Source: Euryarchaeota archaeon UBA169
GTDB lineage: Archaea > Thermoplasmatota > Poseidoniia > MGIII > CG-Epi1
Length of the DNA stretch: 14,539 nt
Assembly (NCBI GenBank): GCA_002497685.1
Contig: DAEH01000049.1
Location: forward strand, 1-14,539
Reading direction: 5' to 3'
Positions 14,201 to 14,539 of this stretch are shown here, piece by piece. The notes beneath the pieces were generated by a model. It searched no databases, was not told the DNA's origin, and was given only the letters and a program-made list of their open reading frames with translations. Position 1 is the first letter of the stretch; the number at the start of each line of letters is the position of its first letter. The position numbers were made by a program, and so were the translations under genes.

Positions 14201-14476
14201 CCAGCCACCTTTTCTCTCTACTAGGTGACCCTCCATAGTTTTCCATCTACAAACCATATCTTTGAATAATCTAGAAAGAACATGATGAATCCCTGGTTTA
14301 CCGTTAGCTGTTGGAGGACCTTCAAGAAAAGTAAATGGTTTCGATGAGCGTCTATTCTCTATACTGTTCTCAAAAGTTTTATCTTTTTTCCACCTGTCTG
14401 CTACTTCCTTCTCTAGCTCAACTGGGCTATAATTCCCTGTTTTCGCTTGATTTTTACTAGAATCAGTAACACTCAT
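11276..14476 (-). CDS. ileS: Isoleucyl-tRNA synthetase, eukaryote/archaea-like type, with noncanonical signature
   Basis: A 1066-aa class I synthetase that charges tRNA-Ile. The Rossmann fold shows GPPTANGKPGIHHV (residues 53-66), where the normal HxGH reads Gly62-Ile-His64-His65. GWDTHGLPVE is at 91-100, DWAISRERYWGTP at 468-480, a Cys cluster CESCGHQHC at 486-494, CWFDSG at 545-550, and KMSKS is intact at 619-623. The CP1 editing domain has TTTPWTLPGN (230-239) and GTGIVHTAVMYGEDD (336-350), with the editing Asp350 kept. After ~700 comes the anticodon-binding region (NWYVRRSRRRLWDE) and a C-terminal extension, matching type-2 length. The ATG at 14476 follows a TATA-like box by about 27 bases, so the mRNA is leaderless. 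The stop TAG overlaps the convergent gene. Confidence 0.96.
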   Translation of the reverse strand: MSVTDSSKNQAKTGNYSPVELEKEVADRWKKDKTFENSIENRRSSKPFTFLEGPPTANGKPGIHHVLSRLFKDMVCRWKTMEGHLVERKGGWDTHGLPVEIEVQKQLNLMSNEEIEAYGMEAFNQKCKESVWTYEEAWREMSERMAFWVDMDDPYVTLHDEYIESAWWSLKQMHDKDLLFRGHKVLPYCPQTGTSYSTHEVSLGYKEVAEPAVYVKFKLQDSEGSIVAWTTTPWTLPGNVGLAVGPDVTYCRVRVTSKPSDSWEGRGGAEVGEELILAKDLMPEVLRHHAEVVEEFPGSELVGQAYEPLFPGAINRGDSETAWTVVAADFVTTTDGTGIVHTAVMYGEDDYQLGMEVGFPAQHTVGMDGKFIKGTHQILDGNYVKDCDSKIIDLLDGENRLYREHTYTHDYPHCWRTDHPLLYYAMDSWFVRMTAVKDKIIDYNSQVEWAPEWTGTGRVGEWLRNIKDWAISRERYWGTPLPVWICESCGHQHCIGSIEEMNSLKTKDSPAPKELHRPYVDDVKLCCTAEGCGGDMIREPYVMDCWFDSGCASFAQWHYPFENKDKFENSFPVDYICEAVDQTRGWFYSLLAVSTTVFDNISYKRCLSLGHILDNEGKKMSKSKGNVVNPWDHFNKEGTDAIRWYMTSQSAPWNPMNFDPNGVRETYAKMFLTLWNVHKFHLDYAILDNFDYNKDFITVDKRNALDRWILSRVSTVAENYHNQYVSWEFHKAARELENFVINDLSNWYVRRSRRRLWDEADSHDKQACQFTLHEVLLTVSKLMAPVAPYMPDKIHFDLTGTSVHMADWPIGSDLVSKDLPPQDLDLENRMSIVRMLAETGRKIRVEAKRRQRLPCKEGWIVGGPDLSEFHSIIAEELNVEKLTTENILDRFQKIEIMPNHKVLGAKCRADLPKVLSELSQLEPDSLLSDIENNKAKLAGFDITMDDINIKRVEKEGYAASTFDVEEIGDISLVLDVEITDDLVSKGLAREITRRIQSKRKELDLDLEASISLKVWLEHNSPKLNKEDWEYITSETRSEPAELIIGDCNEDIDNFQVEDNTIYFKVD

Positions 14477-14498
14477 CCTTTAGCGTGATTAAGACCTT

Positions 14499-14506
14499 GA
14501 TATAAA
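14499..14506 (-). promoter_or_regulatory. ileS: TATA-like box for IleRS
   Basis: TTTATATC on the minus strand is centred about 27 bases before the ATG. AAAGG immediately before the ATG is too close to act as a Shine-Dalgarno sequence. The bases 14507-14539 hold nothing else that I can identify. Confidence 0.5.
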
Positions 14507-14539
14507 GAATCACCGAACTTAAACTTAAAACCCCTAGTG

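Noticed and set aside
1..14539. CRISPR arrays, insertion sequences or integrase genes
   Set aside because: No regularly spaced repeats, transposase motifs or tyrosine-recombinase motifs were seen, so tRNA-flanked integration is only a hypothesis.

Overview
The window looks like chromosomal DNA from a low-G+C, probably planktonic archaeon. Marine Group II or III Euryarchaeota (Thermoplasmatota) is the best guess. That placement is inference. It rests on an archaeal-type CoaBC, TATA-like boxes about 25 bases upstream of start codons (leaderless transcription), short archaeal-style intergenic gaps, three tRNA genes with archaeal-like features, and a membrane protein with a calcium-binding Asp repeat. 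I see no IS element, phage module or CRISPR array.

Layout. Bases 1-48 are the last 15 codons of an upstream gene with a Gly/Cys/His tail. A rightward, translationally overlapping cluster follows: a polytopic membrane protein with C-terminal TPRs (109-1947), a tandem winged-helix regulator (1947-2849) and bifunctional CoaBC for coenzyme A synthesis (2842-4023). CoaBC meets a leftward 99-aa orphan at a four-base convergent stop overlap. Next come tRNA-Ser(GGA) with a strong hairpin behind it, a leftward pair of small genes (102 aa, and an unlisted 42-aa membrane peptide), and a divergent 73-aa single-span protein flanked by a 20-base direct repeat.

Bases 5423-6728 form a leftward cluster of an EamA/DMT transporter, a four-cysteine mini-protein and an unlisted 51-aa membrane peptide. 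tRNA-Glu(UUC) and a 74-aa coiled coil follow. A rightward operon (7209-9555) holds a site-2-protease-like M50 peptidase, a DCC-family (DUF393) protein and a TSP3-type membrane protein, the last two joined to their upstream partner by 4- or 3-base stop/start overlaps. tRNA-Leu(UAA) lies head-on against the operon end. A 519-aa protein that looks like a degenerate KAP-type P-loop NTPase (9720-11279) then converges, again with a four-base stop overlap, on a full-length isoleucyl-tRNA synthetase (11276-14476).

Most of the window is housekeeping or small-protein territory. The points most worth following are the IleRS with a rearranged active-site signature (GIHH in place of HxGH), the KAP-like protein with both Walker motifs degraded, and two tiny membrane-protein genes that a standard length cutoff would miss. 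I did not find a convincing multi-gene novel defence or metabolic system.
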